DNA of 42,690 nucleotides from Acanthaster planci. Its lineage: Eukaryota > Echinodermata > Asteroidea > Valvatida > Acanthasteridae. The DNA lies in NCBI RefSeq assembly GCF_001949145.1, contig NW_019091681.1, positions 115,752 to 158,441 of the forward strand, read 5' to 3'. This document shows, piece by piece, positions 1-11,423 of the stretch. A program made the position numbers and the translations under genes. Numbering within the stretch: the stretch's first letter is position 1; each line of letters opens with the position of its first letter. Below the pieces are notes generated by a model. That model made no database searches and was not told the DNA's origin. It saw only the letters and a program-made list of their open reading frames with translations.

Positions 1-57
1 CTATCAGGGCAGTGATGCCAGAAGATGAGTCCACAGGCAGGGGGCCAACTACGCTGC

Positions 58-2577
58 TTACCCTTCAACACCTGGAAACAACACAAAAACAGAAAGGGAG
101 CAGTTATGTCTGTATGCATTGCAATAAATTGCAGAGTTTGGGTTTCAAGACAATGTCCTAAAGGTGTGGTTGAGAGTAAAAGGAGATAATTACAGAGGTA
201 ATAACAAGCCACAAGTGAGCGGCTTTAGTGAACTACTGTCTGCTAGCCTAAGCCAGTCCATTTGGATCTAATGCCAGTTGGCAAATGTACAACCAAAAGA
301 AGGAACCAGTAACTCCTTTCTGTCCTGTACGAATGTTAAAATCTACGACTATGTGTGTGGAGATTTCTTGAAGAGAATCATGGATCAATCCCATCTTTAA
401 AGGAGCCAGGGTGGGGACCCATTTACATGTATTCTCATATCCTAAAAGTAATTCTTTGTGGTCATTCTGATACCATTTTTGTAAAAATCCCACTTATTGT
501 TCTAGCCCAGCAATCTTTTTTCCTGAGACAGTTCAACCCAAAATGTATACTTTTACGTGTAGCCTTCAACTTAAAATAACCGTAACGAAACCCTTATGGC
601 AGATCGAGTTAAAACTCCATGTTTGTACTGATTTTAAAACAAATCAGGCATGGGACAGCTGAGTTCTGGGGGAGGGGGAACTAAATCCCCCTCGGGTAGG
701 AACTGGACAGGCCAGTTAGAGGGCATTACCTTCCCCCTTCCCCTGGTTGTGATGGTCCAAAATAACTTCGCTTTTTCAGGGTTAGAACACTAGGAAGTGC
801 AAGGGCCAAATGCATCATCAAAAAGTTGATTTCTAAACAAACATGACTTAAAAGTGGCAGCTTGTCTACCTGCTGTTATCTCCATCCACTGTTCTAGTTC
901 CTCATCACTGTCAGGGTCGCTGTTACCGTAGTCCGCACTGAAACTTGAGTTTCTCCTGCGCTTGCTGCTTTAGAAAAACAAAATGGGGATAAAAAAACAC
1001 ACATGTATGTCATCACTGACTCTGTGAGTTGACTTCAGTTAAGAAAACAGACAGGTGCTTCACTGCAAAAAAATCTCCAAAACTGAAACAAGGAATAACT
1101 TTCCTTCACTTTTTCCTTTCTGTTTTCATTTGTTTGGAATTTTTTGTACTTCTTCCTCCCTCTCTCCTCTGATAACAAAGAAATTACCCCCAAATAGAAA
1201 AACGTACAACATCTTTTCTGAGTGGACACGTCCATTACATTGTCAAATTATTTTGAAACTGGAAAACGCAATACTAAGGTTTTGTATTGAATTGTTAATT
1301 TTTTTCTGTTATCTAGAATCGTTTTACACACAGTCTCTGGCCAAAGTATGCATACCTAATTTCACTGTCTGTGCTACGGCTAACGTCAGAGTCATCTTCA
1401 TCATTCTCTATGTGGCTGAACTCATCCAAGCTACTGGAGTCAAGACAAAACAATTATAAAAGATCATTCAAGTAGCAAGACAAAAGGACAGCATAGAAAG
1501 ACTGAGGTTCCTATGAATCATCTCAAATCCTAAAAAATCCTCCCAAGAATGGTAATTTCTCCAAAATTCTACAGAGGCACAAAGTCCCTTGTGAAATCCA
1601 AGTGGCTGGGCTATACCTTCCTTATTCCTGTAAAATCTTCCACAAATCTCCTGGTGGATTTGAAGGATTTGGGAAGGTTGACATTGCGATAATGGTACAG
1701 GACAAAATGAGTAAGCTTATGCATGTAGGAAAAAAGTTGAATTTCTCAATCCAGCTAGTCTTGGATAACCTGATACTGGGAAGGAACTTACTCAGTTCTA
1801 CTCTCTCTGCTGATGCTGCCCACACATCGGCCATTCCTTGCTCCATCATCTTCTCAAATACTGCCGTCCTCCTACAAGAAAAAACAAAAGCACTGTTTTT
1901 ACTGTTGTCTGTTGCCCCCCCACAGTTTGATTTTTTGCCTCCAGTGCCTTGCCGAAGAGCAACATTTTTACCTCAAATTTCAAAATAAGTGAAATTTCAT
2001 CAAACTCCCACTATTCTTATTTTTTTACTCACCCACTACAAATTTCTACTGAACATTTTGCTTAAATTTCTTATTTTTTCCCGAAGTGCAACATGGACTC
2101 TTCCAAATGTGTCCACAACTTAATTAATTTTTAAAAAAACAATTTCCGAACAACTTTTGTTTGGAACGTAAATTGAGGTAATAATACGTTTTTAGAAATT
2201 ATGAACTTTACAGAACTTCTCCAATGTTTATGTAGGGTTTTGGAGATTTATTTCAAGTGCACCGTGTGAGGGAGCACTAACAGTCAAGATGGAATGCCAC
2301 GATTACTTGATATCCTTGATGTCAGACAAGATGTACAAGTACGGAAAGAAATCCACATTGGGCCTTCTGATGATTCCGCTTATATTTCCGTACAGCGACC
2401 TAACATTTAGTAGTGTAGACATAGGTACTACCAGCCATCTCCAAGCAATAAAAATGTCCCAAAAAGGTCAAATTTAGCATTAAAAATATCCAGGTATTCA
2501 GAAAACACTCTTTTCAGACCTGTCTCATAAGGTCTCCATGGTCCTTTTGTGCACAGGGCATCAAGCCGCATCCACAT
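58..2577 (-). CDS. Partial or small multi-exon gene, acidic Ser/Asp-rich protein, unrecognised
   Basis: Four spliced coding blocks can be read on the minus strand. Block 1 (2577-2520) starts ATG TGG ATG CGG and gives MWMRLDALCTKGPWRPYET, ending at CAG|GTCTGA. Block 2 (1871 or 1860 down to 1792) gives FEKMMEQGMADVWAASAERV and ends at GA|GTAAGT. Block 3 (1433-1356) follows a good acceptor (CTCCAG) and gives SLDEFSHIENDEDDSDVS and STDSEI. Block 4 (967-870) gives SKRRRNSSFSADYGNSD then PDSDEELEQWMEITA. The last exon starts at 71 and closes with GVEG and TAA at 60-58; its 3' UTR leaves the window. Phases fit for block 1 to 2 if the inner acceptor is used, and for block 3 to 4 to stop. Block 2 to 3 does not fit, so one small exon (length 1 modulo 3) is probably missing from my model between 1434 and 1791. 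The protein has an acidic stretch and a basic KRRR patch, suggesting a nuclear protein. The family is not recognised; the start is a guess because the DNA upstream is AT-rich without a clear acceptor. Confidence 0.45.
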
Positions 2578-3959
2578 TACAGCTACATTACATTTATATT
2601 TTTTGTTTATTTATTTATTTCTGATCATCCAACAGCACATTTAGTGCCAATTACAGGATGATAATGAGTGCAGAAGACAATGAAGGGATGTTCAGTTTCA
2701 GAGGTGGAAGGAAAACCTTGGATAAATGTACATCAGTGTACATCATGTACACGTACATGCACAGCGTGTATGGCATTCTTTCTGAAGCACCTCCTCATTG
2801 GTTAAAATGAGCTGTGGTGGGGACAGTTCATTTGATTGGTAGTGATGCAACCATGATGCGCGTCTGTACATGTACATGTACTTCATAGTCTCCCATGGTG
2901 CGTTCCCACCAAAAGAGCCTCTATTTCTGGGAAAATTGTGCCCTCTCAAGGTCCCACCTATGTCTCATGCACATACATGACCCTAACTGAAGAGACCAAA
3001 AGTGCCCTCCAATCTGGGCTAGGTGACAGGCCCAGGCTGAGAATAAGAACATGACTGATGGAGAAAAGATATTTGCCATGCTTAGGAGGTTTTCCCCAAG
3101 AACTGTAGGCAGTCAGGTGGGGTACGCTGTCTGCTCCGCTCTGTTTAGGGTGGACGGTGAACCCCCCAGTTTTCAGTCTTGGGTTATGCCTCCAGGAATG
3201 TTCTAAAGTCACTAATCTGTGTGACTTGTGGCCATTGTTTGTTCATAAGTTATACATGTACAAGGTTGCAATGCTACCGGTATCTGTTTTTTTAATTCAG
3301 CCTTTGAGGTAATGTATCATGACAAAAATTCAACTTTTTCCATCAAATTTTCACGTGAGAGCAACCTTGAGGTACATGTACAAGTACCTACATGTATAGC
3401 CCTTGAAACTGCATAATTAATACCAGTTTTTTTACTTTTAAGACCAATTATCTTTTGAAAAATTTGAGGGTTTTCTTTCCAACAATCAAACTGAAAAATC
3501 TGTGTACATCAAACGCTCGATGCACATGCGTGGGCCAATGGCCGATTTAGTAAGGTGAGTTTGTCTGTAACGAGGTGGGGGTGGGAATCTTGTTATTATC
3601 GTATGAGTGGCCTCTGAGCTGTGTGACTGGAGGGCTACCATCAGGCCAAGTGCTTTGCTAGCTGTGACAGGTTAAACACTGCCACCTCCAAAAATAGTCA
3701 AACTAACATGCACAACTAGCTCGGCTAATATTGGTCAGCGGCCGTTGCTGCATGTGCACTGTGTGATGCACACAAAATGTATCGTACGGTGCGATCGCTG
3801 GGAAGAAAATGGATGAATGATCAAGAAACCCTCCGTGATTTTTGGTCTGAAACTTCCTTTAGGCTACCAATGTCTAGGGGGATCAGGTCAGGACCTGAAG
3901 ACAACTCAGACCCACACCACCAACGTACTCGCGGGCCCAATACTATTACTACAGTAGCT
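2578..3959. other. Non-coding, ACATGT-rich spacer
   Basis: I see no supported gene here. Short open frames on either strand have no splice context or family resemblance. TACATGTA/GTACATGTAC words recur at about 2730-2760, 2865-2882, 3253-3262 and 3371-3395. Confidence 0.5.
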
Positions 3960-4258
3960 CAGACTAATGACCAACTCGGACCCATAACTACATGTAACTT
4001 GGACCCATGACCAACTCGGACCCATGACCAACTCGGACCCATAACTACATGTAACTCGGACCCATGACCAACTCGGACCCATAACTACATGTAAATCGGA
4101 CCCATGACCAACTCGGACCCATAACTACATGTAACTCGGACCCATGACCAACTCGGACCCATAACTACATGTAAATCCGACCCATGACCAACTCGGACCC
4201 ATAACTACATGTAACTCGGACCCATGACCAACTCGGACCCATAACTAACTTGGACCCA
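3960..4258. repeat. 40-bp minisatellite (about 7 units)
   Basis: The unit contains ATAACTACATGTAA followed by CTCGGACCCATGACCAA and CTCGGACCC. The word ATAACTA begins at 4041, 4081, 4121, 4161, 4201 and 4241, an exact 40-bp period. An earlier unit at 3984 is 57 bp away because a 17-bp subunit is duplicated. Degenerate GGACCCA words continue on both sides (about 3890-3959 and 4259-4300). It lies just 5' of the LINE at 4.5 kb; an inverted diverged copy lies at 6.85-6.99 kb. Confidence 0.9.
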
Positions 4259-4529
4259 AGGCAACTTTAACCCACCCTAAGTCAACTGAGACCCACTGCC
4301 TTATACTATTTTGGCAACTTTGTGATAATAAATGAAACATGCAAAGCCTGACAGCCCCAGCAGCGAGGCTTTCGGCGTGGAACCCAAAATATTCTTGCTT
4401 CTATAGATGTTCTGGTTTGCAACCAAGACGATTTCTGCCCACTTTAATTCCTTTTTAAGTAGTATCATTTACATGTAAAACTTTGATCAAACTCAGGGAT
4501 TTAATCTGAAGTACATTGCATGGCACTGA

Positions 4530-6700
4530 CTCACAAAAGGCATCAAGTTAAATGACCCTCATGATGTGGCTGGTGTATTCAATGGTCACTTTTCAACAAT
4601 CGGTGGGCGCATTTCCAAAAACACTCATCCCACCGCTGTTTCTGACAGGGATAAAATTGACGCTGTCCTTTTCCCGACTCGGCATAATGCATGTATTGAG
4701 GAATTTTTTTCCCAGAAATTAGCGAAGAATTTATCACGAGGCAGATTACCACCATGCCTATGGGCAAAGCAACAGGCCCTGATGGTATACATTGTAAGTG
4801 TCAAGCTTCTTAAACTCGCATACATGTCCATATATTAGCGGATCGCTTACATACATCTGAAATTTGTCGCTCAGAAGTGGTCTCTATCCTGATGCGTGGA
4901 AACATGGGTCTGTCATTCCTATCCATAAAGGTGGAGATAAGTCTAATAATAATAACTATCGGCCAATCTCCATCTTGCCACTTGTTTCCAAAATTCTCTA
5001 AAGGGCAGTTCATATATAGTGCACTGTACACCCACCTTCATGAAAACTCCTATACACCTCAGTGCCTGCCAATCTGGTTTTAGACCACTGCATTCGACGG
5101 AGACCACTTTGCATGATTTGATCAACAATTGTCTGAAATCAATAGACTGGGAAAATGAAAGGTAGCGTTTTTATTGATTTTAGTAAGGCGTTTGACTCTG
5201 TTAACCACACCATCCTCTTACATACATAAGTTACGGACTTTGAACTTGTCTGAGTCTGTCATAAGTTGGTTCGCTTCTTACTTAACCAATCGCAATCAAT
5301 CGGTACGCATCGAGCGGGCCAAGTCTGATCCTCTCCCCTTCAATACTGATGTTCCACAAGACTCAATTCTTGCTCCACTTCTGTTTGTTATCTTTACTAT
5401 GGACCTTCCCTCTGCTATTCCTGGGGATTGAAAATTGTGCATACATGTACATGTACGGTACGCTGACGATTGTACTGTTACACGTAGTTCTTCAGCGGAA
5501 GTGATCCAGAACAGCCTGAATGAAACAATGACCAGAATAGAGGGTTGGGCTAAGAGAAATAAGTTAAGTATTAATGCCTCTAAAACCAAGGCAATGCTCA
5601 CTGGACCAAGACATAAAACTACTACCAAATGATTTGAACATTCGCATTGGTGACTCCTTAGTCGAGAAGCTAAGCACTTTTAAATGCCTTGGTGTTATTA
5701 TCGACGACATACATTGTACTAAGTTGGTCTCCCCATGTGGACTACATGTATACATTGGTCTGTTCCAAATTAGGCACTATGTACAGAATTGGGCATTGTA
5801 TCCCTAGAAACAGCCTACGTACATTGTGTACCCTTGTTCAATGCTTAGTCTTGCCAAAACTTGATTATTGTTGTACGATTTGGGGAGGCCGATATGAAGG
5901 CCACAGTGTTATGCTTAACAAATTACTTAAAAGAGCAGCAAAGTTAATTATGGGCTGTCCGTTTACTACCTCGCCAGCTGATATGTTCTCATCCCTAAAG
6001 TACCTGCCTTTCTATAAAAGAGTACATTTTAAGAAAGGAATATTTGTTTTTAAATGTCTAAACTCCATGACACCCAAGTACATGTACATGACTAACCTCT
6101 TTTTTTTTTTTCTGGGTACAGAGTCACAAGACAGAATACAAATGCCACTTTAAAAATTCCCACTACAAAGACGGAACACTATTCACACAGCTTCTCAGTC
6201 ATCAGAGCAAAAATCTGGAATTGCCTCCCTGCTCAACTCAGAGCCCAACACTCATTTCACGCTTTCAAAACTTAAATATCTACAAGAAGAAACTCAATTT
6301 TTTTTCCCTTGTGCTTTTTTAAAATTAAAATACGTACATGTTTTTTCAGCTCTTTTTTCTTTAGTACCTTAGATTAAGATGTTCCCCTGATTAGGTTTTG
6401 TTTATTATTTTCCTTGGTACATTTCTTATACTTTTATTAATTTTATCTTAATTGTTTCAAGTATTTTATGTTTTGACTTTAACTTGTTTTTGTGGTTCAA
6501 TTTATTATAATTAATTTTTTTTTGGTTTTAACATAGGACTATTTATTTCAGAATAATTTTAACCACTTTCATGTTCAGATTTAATGCAAACCCCGTCCTA
6601 TCTTTAGCCCTTTTAAAGCTTAGTTTTACAATTGCAGGGCTCTAGTGGAAATCAGCTTCGGCTGTTTGGATTCACCCTGGGTTAATAAAATAATAATAAT
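4530..6700 (+). mobile_element. 5'-truncated, inactivated CR1/L2-like non-LTR retrotransposon
   Basis: The reverse transcriptase region of a Jockey-group LINE can be followed through several frames. Seen in order: DVAGVFNGHFSTIG (endonuclease-RT linker, about 4561), MPMGKATGPDGI (4753), YPDAWKHGSVIPIHKGGDKS and NNYRPISILPLVSKI (about 4888-5000), VFIDFSKAFDSVNHTI (about 5167), VPQDSILAPLLFVI (5352), the catalytic YADD (5458), LSINASKTKAML (about 5565), FKCLGVIID (5681) and the C-terminal region LPKLDYCCTIWGG to LNSMTPKYM (5850-6080). Stops and frameshifts break it throughout, the apurinic endonuclease part is missing, and the 3' end runs into a (TAA)n tail at 6683-6700, as CR1/L2-type elements commonly do. 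Several in-frame 6- or 12-bp ACATGT insertions sit in the reading frame (see findings). Not capable of making a full enzyme. Confidence 0.9.
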
Positions 6701-6852
6701 TTGGCATCCCTTGACTGACTTAAGATATGGGCAAATGAAATCTAAAACCTAGGATTTTGTTAAGGTTGAATAAAATAATGAAAGGTTGAATAAATATCCG
6801 AAACCTGTCATTTAGAGCACTCTTGATAATTAATCATGCAGAAACGAAATGT

Positions 6853-6990
6853 TCCTCGGGGTGGGTCTGAGTTGGCGTGGGTCCGAGTTACATGTAGTTA
6901 TGGGTCTCGACTCTCAGTTGGTAATGGGTCCGAGTCGGCATGAGCAAAATGGGCCGTTGTTTCCTTGAGGTCCAAGTTGGCATGGGTCCA
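6853..6990 (-). repeat. Inverted, diverged copy of the 40-bp minisatellite
   Basis: On the minus strand this reads as the GGACCC-rich unit of the array at 3960-4258: plus-strand GGGTCCGAGTTACATGTAGT and TATGGGTCTCGACTCTCAGT are the reverse complement of that unit. Together the two arrays form a loose inverted repeat around the LINE. Confidence 0.75.
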
Positions 6991-7015
6991 TACATACTGT
7001 ACATGTACATGTATT

Positions 7016-7440
7016 ACAACTGCTGCCCAAGTTTTGGGAGAGCCCATTGGTACATGTAGTATCTTATCGCTCAGTCTGTGTATTACTAGATATGTCTTGA
7101 CATGGAACAGCCGAGACGATGTGGGGTCAAGTGATGAAATGTTCAACGACCTTATTTTAAACATGGCGACTGTGAGCGCGAGCCTGTTACACTGAATGGG
7201 TGAAGGCAAAAAGAATGGAAAATACCAGAACGAGAGTGAAATCATTCAATAAATGGCGCTCAGAAAGTGGAGAGGTCAAGGATCATTTCTGTGTGCAAAA
7301 GAAATTGCTCCCACGTTGATAAGTGGGTGCGCGGAAATTTTTCACGATGCTGACACGCAAATTGTGTATACGGATGTGTGGCTAAAGATGGAGTGGTGGG
7401 CCTAGCGAGAGTCCGTGCCACACTGGTGGGGCTATGACAA
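7016..7440 (+). repeat. Dispersed repeat, left copy of a direct pair
   Basis: Positions 7094-7440 match 8852-9183 in order with many substitutions and small indels: both contain TGTCTTGACATGGAA, GTTCAACGACCTTATTTTAA, a MATGGCGACTGTGAG core, GAAATCATTCAAT and ATACGGATGTGTGGCTAA. The first part of this copy (7016-7093) matches the right copy only when reversed, so a local inversion separates the two. No ORF of convincing quality is preserved. Confidence 0.75.
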
Positions 7441-7513
7441 TGGTTGCACTCAAAGGAAAATTTGATTGAAAGGAGCAGAATTTGTGTCACTTGTCTACCC
7501 AACAAGAAACGAA

Positions 7514-7572
7514 GGGTCCAACGCAACGTCTGCCCCGCTCCAACGAACGGGTGTGGGGCAGACGTTGGACCC
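7514..7572. repeat. Strong hairpin
   Basis: The left arm (7514-7536) and right arm (7555-7572) pair over GGGTCCAACG...TCTGCCCC / GGGGCAGACGTTGGACCC. The left arm has a 5-bp CAACG duplication that would bulge. The loop is about 18 nt. No adjacent gene was found; probably a fragment of a repeat. Confidence 0.7.
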
Positions 7573-8776
7573 AGGACAGACACATGACAAACCTCTGGCA
7601 CTGACAGTCTGCTGCCTGGCATGTCTGGGGTTTTATTGGCCTAACTGCCTATTTAAAGACTACTGTAAGTACATGTATGTATTAGTAAGAACTGCATCGA
7701 TGTTCACACCACTCTAGGCATAGGGCCTACTACACGTAACTTCAGCTCATTATACTATAAACTGCTACTAATTCACCTGTCAATTGTAATCCGGGGGACC
7801 CGGAACTTTCAAAAAAAGGTGCCCCGCTGGCCAGGACCATAGCGGGGACTTGCCCAGGGTTGTCAGGTTGTACAATGGCTGCCCCGCTGACCTAGGACAA
7901 TAACAGGGACTTGGCGGGGTTGTACAATTTGTTACACCGTCTATCGGTAAAATTTTATGGCACTGAGCTTCGATATGAAATACAAAGTGTTTCCCCTAGC
8001 CTGACAGATGAAAACCTGACAAAGATGACGGCTCATTTTGAGATCAGTGCGTGCAAAATACAGACCATTCTTTTTTTACAAACATTGTTGCCACTTTCTA
8101 TGGTTGCTAAATGATTAAAACATGTAATTTAATCTTTCAACCAAGTAGCACTGGTCACATGTCTTTTAGTGATACATATCTAGATCAATCTTCAATAAAC
8201 GAATGAAGTGTTGTAATAATTGTTATTGGTCTCATGTGCTGGCACTGGCCATGGCCAAATGTACATGTACATAACGAGCGTTTCAATTGGTCAATTGGTC
8301 TCCACACAGTGCGCAACAAATTTTGCCATTGGATGAATTTCCCATAATTATTTCTGAGACGTCCGCAAAAAAAAAGCATAGCTGATTCCGGTGCTTCAGA
8401 TATGCGGACGAATGTTTCGCCAAAGTTTGCGATAATTATAGCAGCTGCCCCTTGCTTTGCTTTATTTCGTCGGCATTGTACCTGCACTTACGGCGACCAA
8501 TTCGATGTCATCTTAGCAATGACCCAGAAGAGTAGGGGACTTTTAGAAATTAATGAAAGTTATTAGTTATTTATTTTTAGTTGTACGGTTGTTGCATCAC
8601 AACCCCGCATGCTGGGGCAGGGACGGTGCGGGGATTGGTCACAACTTGAACGCCCGGCACGCCAGGCCCAGGATTGCCCGGCAAGCTGGGGCCGGGGATC
8701 AGCCAGGGAATACAAAAAAGGGTGCCACGCCCTGGCTGGGCAAATTACGGAGTTTTGGCCGGGACTATCACGCTGG
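7573..8776. other. Non-coding with GC-rich repeat fragments
   Basis: No gene is supported. Two related GC-rich motifs (TGCCCCGCTG...GGGGACTTG) lie at about 7821-7858 and 7880-7920, and similar CCCGC/GGGGC-rich text recurs at 8601-8765 and 9185-9210. These look like pieces of one diverged repeat family. Confidence 0.4.
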
Positions 8777-9183
8777 CCCTGTTTCAAGACATATATGTAA
8801 TAAACGGACTGATACCAATGGGCTCTTCCAAAACTTTGGCAGCAGTTTAGATGTCTTGACATGGAAGAGCCGTCGAGACGATGAGGGGTCAAGTGACTTA
8901 ATGTTCAACGACCTTATTTTAAAGATGGCGACTGTGAGAGCGAGCCCATTAGATTGAATGGATTAAGGCAAAAAGACTAGAAAATACCTCAATAACGTGA
9001 CTGAAATCATTCAATTTTTAGAAAGCGGAAAGATCAAGAATCATGTTCGTGTGCAGAAGAAATTGCGCCCACGATGATATATATAAGTGGGTACGCCGAA
9101 ATGTTCAATACGCCGACACGAAATTGCGCATACGGATGTGTGGCTAAGGATGGATCGGGAGTGAGAGTCCGTGCCACACTGTC
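8777..9183 (+). repeat. Dispersed repeat, right copy of a direct pair
   Basis: Counterpart of 7016-7440, about 1.76 kb downstream. It includes AAGATGGCGACTGTGAG (8932-8948), which resembles a YY1-type initiator, but no transcript or coding exon can be inferred from sequence alone. It is flanked on its left by CAAGACAT (8785-8792) and ATGTCTTG (8851-8858), an inverted pair bounding the segment that is reversed in the left copy. Confidence 0.75.
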
Positions 9184-9418
9184 TTCCCCGCTAAGTCCCG
9201 CTAGTCCCGGGATTACAACTGATATGTCAATCATGGAAACTTTAAAAATTCCATTAGCTGAACGTATTTGCATGATTCCGTACAAATCCTTTCGCATTTG
9301 GACAATTAACCTACCTTTAAAATCCAAAGAACATTCCAAATCTCGTCATGCTTGTCGTGCCCTGTTTTCCCATTTAGCGCGCATGTCGTGTCGCACCGGC
9401 ACCGCGGAACAAACCAGT

Positions 9419-9730
9419 AACGCCCTCTATTGACAAATATTTTAAGTTACCAATAATTAGCGCCCTCTATTGAAAAAAATGACAGCGCCCTCTGTAGAGT
9501 TAATATTCACTGCCCTCAGTTGGCAAAATGATTAGCGCCCTCTACAAAACAAAACAATGAGGTGGCTAATCTTAATAGCGCCCTCTGTTGGCTAGCAGTT
9601 TGACCAACGCTAACTTATAATAGGCAACAGCGCCCCCATGACTATATCAAACGGGGTGCATTTTTTAGTATGGCGCCCTCTAAGGTTATGTAAGAAGTTT
9701 GTTTAAAAAATTCAATAGCCCCCTCTTTTG
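9419..9730 (-). promoter_or_regulatory. Cluster of nine CTCF-like core words (candidate insulator or minisatellite)
   Basis: Nine same-orientation words of the form AGCGCCCTCT(A/G)TTG start at 9419, 9459, 9484, 9509, 9534, 9577, 9629, 9672 and 9717. On the minus strand the best copy (9577-9592) reads GCCAACAGAGGGCGCT, matching the published animal CTCF core CCANYAGRKGGCR at every core base; others are one to several mismatches away. Four consecutive starts are exactly 25 bp apart. The spacers are unrelated AT-rich DNA, so this is not a plain tandem repeat. Binding by CTCF is inference. Confidence 0.55.
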
Positions 9731-10738
9731 ACCCCATGATCGACTTTTTCCTAGAGAAAAGGTGAAAATAAAGGCTTTGGTCGAGGTCAGGCGGACTGTT
9801 CTTGGCCCGGGTTTCCTGTTTTCGTACTCGATCGGCAGGAATACGATTCAAGAACACTGTTCTTGGGACAGGATCACACACCACCTCCTTGAGTTCGGGC
9901 GGCTTGTTGTCCTATGTTCAGTAACAGCTCGAAGTGTTCGTGGGTCGGCTGCTCGAACGCTGGGAACGAACAACCGGTTATCATGCAAGCAACATGCAAT
10001 GGCGGCGTCCTTGTTCATTTTCGAGACTTAATGTTTGAGAGCTAACTTCTTTTCCATTAAAAAAAATCATATCTGTCTTTGAAAATTATTGATGTTAATT
10101 GTGCAAAACTATCCATTGTTTCAAGTTTTGTAAGCCCGAACACGCTAGGGTTTTACTGGGCCAGTTTCTTTTCAGAGGATTATGTACACTCGTATCATCC
10201 ATCGTTGTTAATCGATTGTGAAACAGCCTGCACGTGTGCACGCTGCAACAGGAGTTGAAATTACGACCCGACTGCGCACATAAATAGCGGCGGGAAGCAC
10301 CATGGCCGGTCTATTATAATTTTTATTTTTAACATGCTTCTAGAGTGTACGCAACCAGTTAACCCCCTCCCCCAGCATACAATTTGTATGCTCGTGAAGA
10401 TGATGACAATAGATGACCCATTAATTCCTAGTCAAAGCAGTGTCAATTCTGGTCACTGCTGAAAGCGTTCAGTATGAGACGCAGCTGATATTAAACAAGA
10501 TCATTTTGTTAACCTACACATTTCGACACCCTTCCGTTATTACATCTTTTAAGGGCAACTTAAAGCTCACTTTGTATTACAAACTAACCATTACTTTCTT
10601 ATAATAATTGTGTTTCCTTTAGAACACACAGAACGCCTTCAAATTTTGAAGATTATTCTGAGTGAATTAAAAAAGATGGGAAAAATGATTAAAAATCAAG
10701 AAAAATAAAGAGGTCAATTACATGCCAGCCGCGCCGAC
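9731..10738. other. No supported gene
   Basis: An 89-codon frame at 9762-10031 (plus) has no recognisable motif and no splice or promoter context; I do not call it. CAATGGCGGCGTC near 9999 and CACCATGGCCGG near 10300 resemble start-site contexts, but nothing coding follows. Confidence 0.35.
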
Positions 10739-10930
10739 AACGGCTGTTTTATGGTAGCAAATATATCCCTCAGCTCCCCTCTTTTACTACATTTCATTCT
10801 GCTGCTGTGGAAGTAGCCACGCCCCACATAACTTCGAGCACCGAGGTGGACATTTTTTACCACCAGGTCATTTCCCCGTCATATGGGCGCCTTGGGGATG
10901 CTGATCTTTCAACAGGCCGTACTCTGCTGT
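10739..10930 (+). repeat. Dispersed repeat copy 1
   Basis: About 190 bp are shared with 33949-34150: both begin CGGCTGTTTTATGGTAGC or a close variant, contain GCTGCTGTGGAAGTA, and end with CTTGGGGAT...TGATCTTTCAACAGGCCGTA. The middle differs. Likely a short non-autonomous transposon or SINE; ends not defined. Confidence 0.75.
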
Positions 10931-11423
10931 GGATAAAGCTAGGTTAAGCTGAAATTCCAGGTAATCCTCTAATTACCAATGGGCTTCAAAATTGCCAAGT
11001 CCCTTGAATTCAACAAAAACTTTAAAAAGTTATTCACAAAATAATAAAATGTGGTGAGTAATACTCACTAGGGAGCTTCCCAGAGGGGTAAACATACTAT
11101 CGGATGTAAGGGGAAAATGTTAAACATACTGATAAACATGAAGCGCAAAACAAGACGAAATTTTGAAAAAAAAATAGAAACCATCTCTTCAAACAGATGT
11201 ATAAAAATTTAAGCCCAAAAGCATTTTACGTATTTAACTACCAGAAGGTTAAACTTTTTGTGGCTATATACAGACTTGCATGTGGACCCACTTTATGGTC
11301 TCGCGATAGCATCGTCACCAACAATTTCTGAACAAGTGAACTCATCAGTAAAGACAGGTTCTCTGGGTTGACGAATAATCGATCTCTCGGTCTTGGTCAA
11401 CAGCCTCGTTTGAACGATGGGAA

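Noticed and set aside
1055-1459. 134-codon plus-strand frame
   Set aside because: It overlaps exon 3 of the better-supported minus-strand gene and low-complexity pyrimidine tracts.
8553-8957. 134-codon plus-strand frame with LTWKSRRDDEGSSDLMFNDL
   Set aside because: The matching text in the left repeat copy is kept only because the DNA is duplicated; the rest of the frame is GC-rich repeat and not shared.
9419-9730. Reading the GCGCCCTCT cluster as a CRISPR array
   Set aside because: Words are only about 14 bp with uneven spacing, and the DNA is from an animal.
9851-9863. AGAACACTGTTCT as a steroid-receptor element
   Set aside because: The half-sites are one base apart instead of three, so it does not fit the known site.
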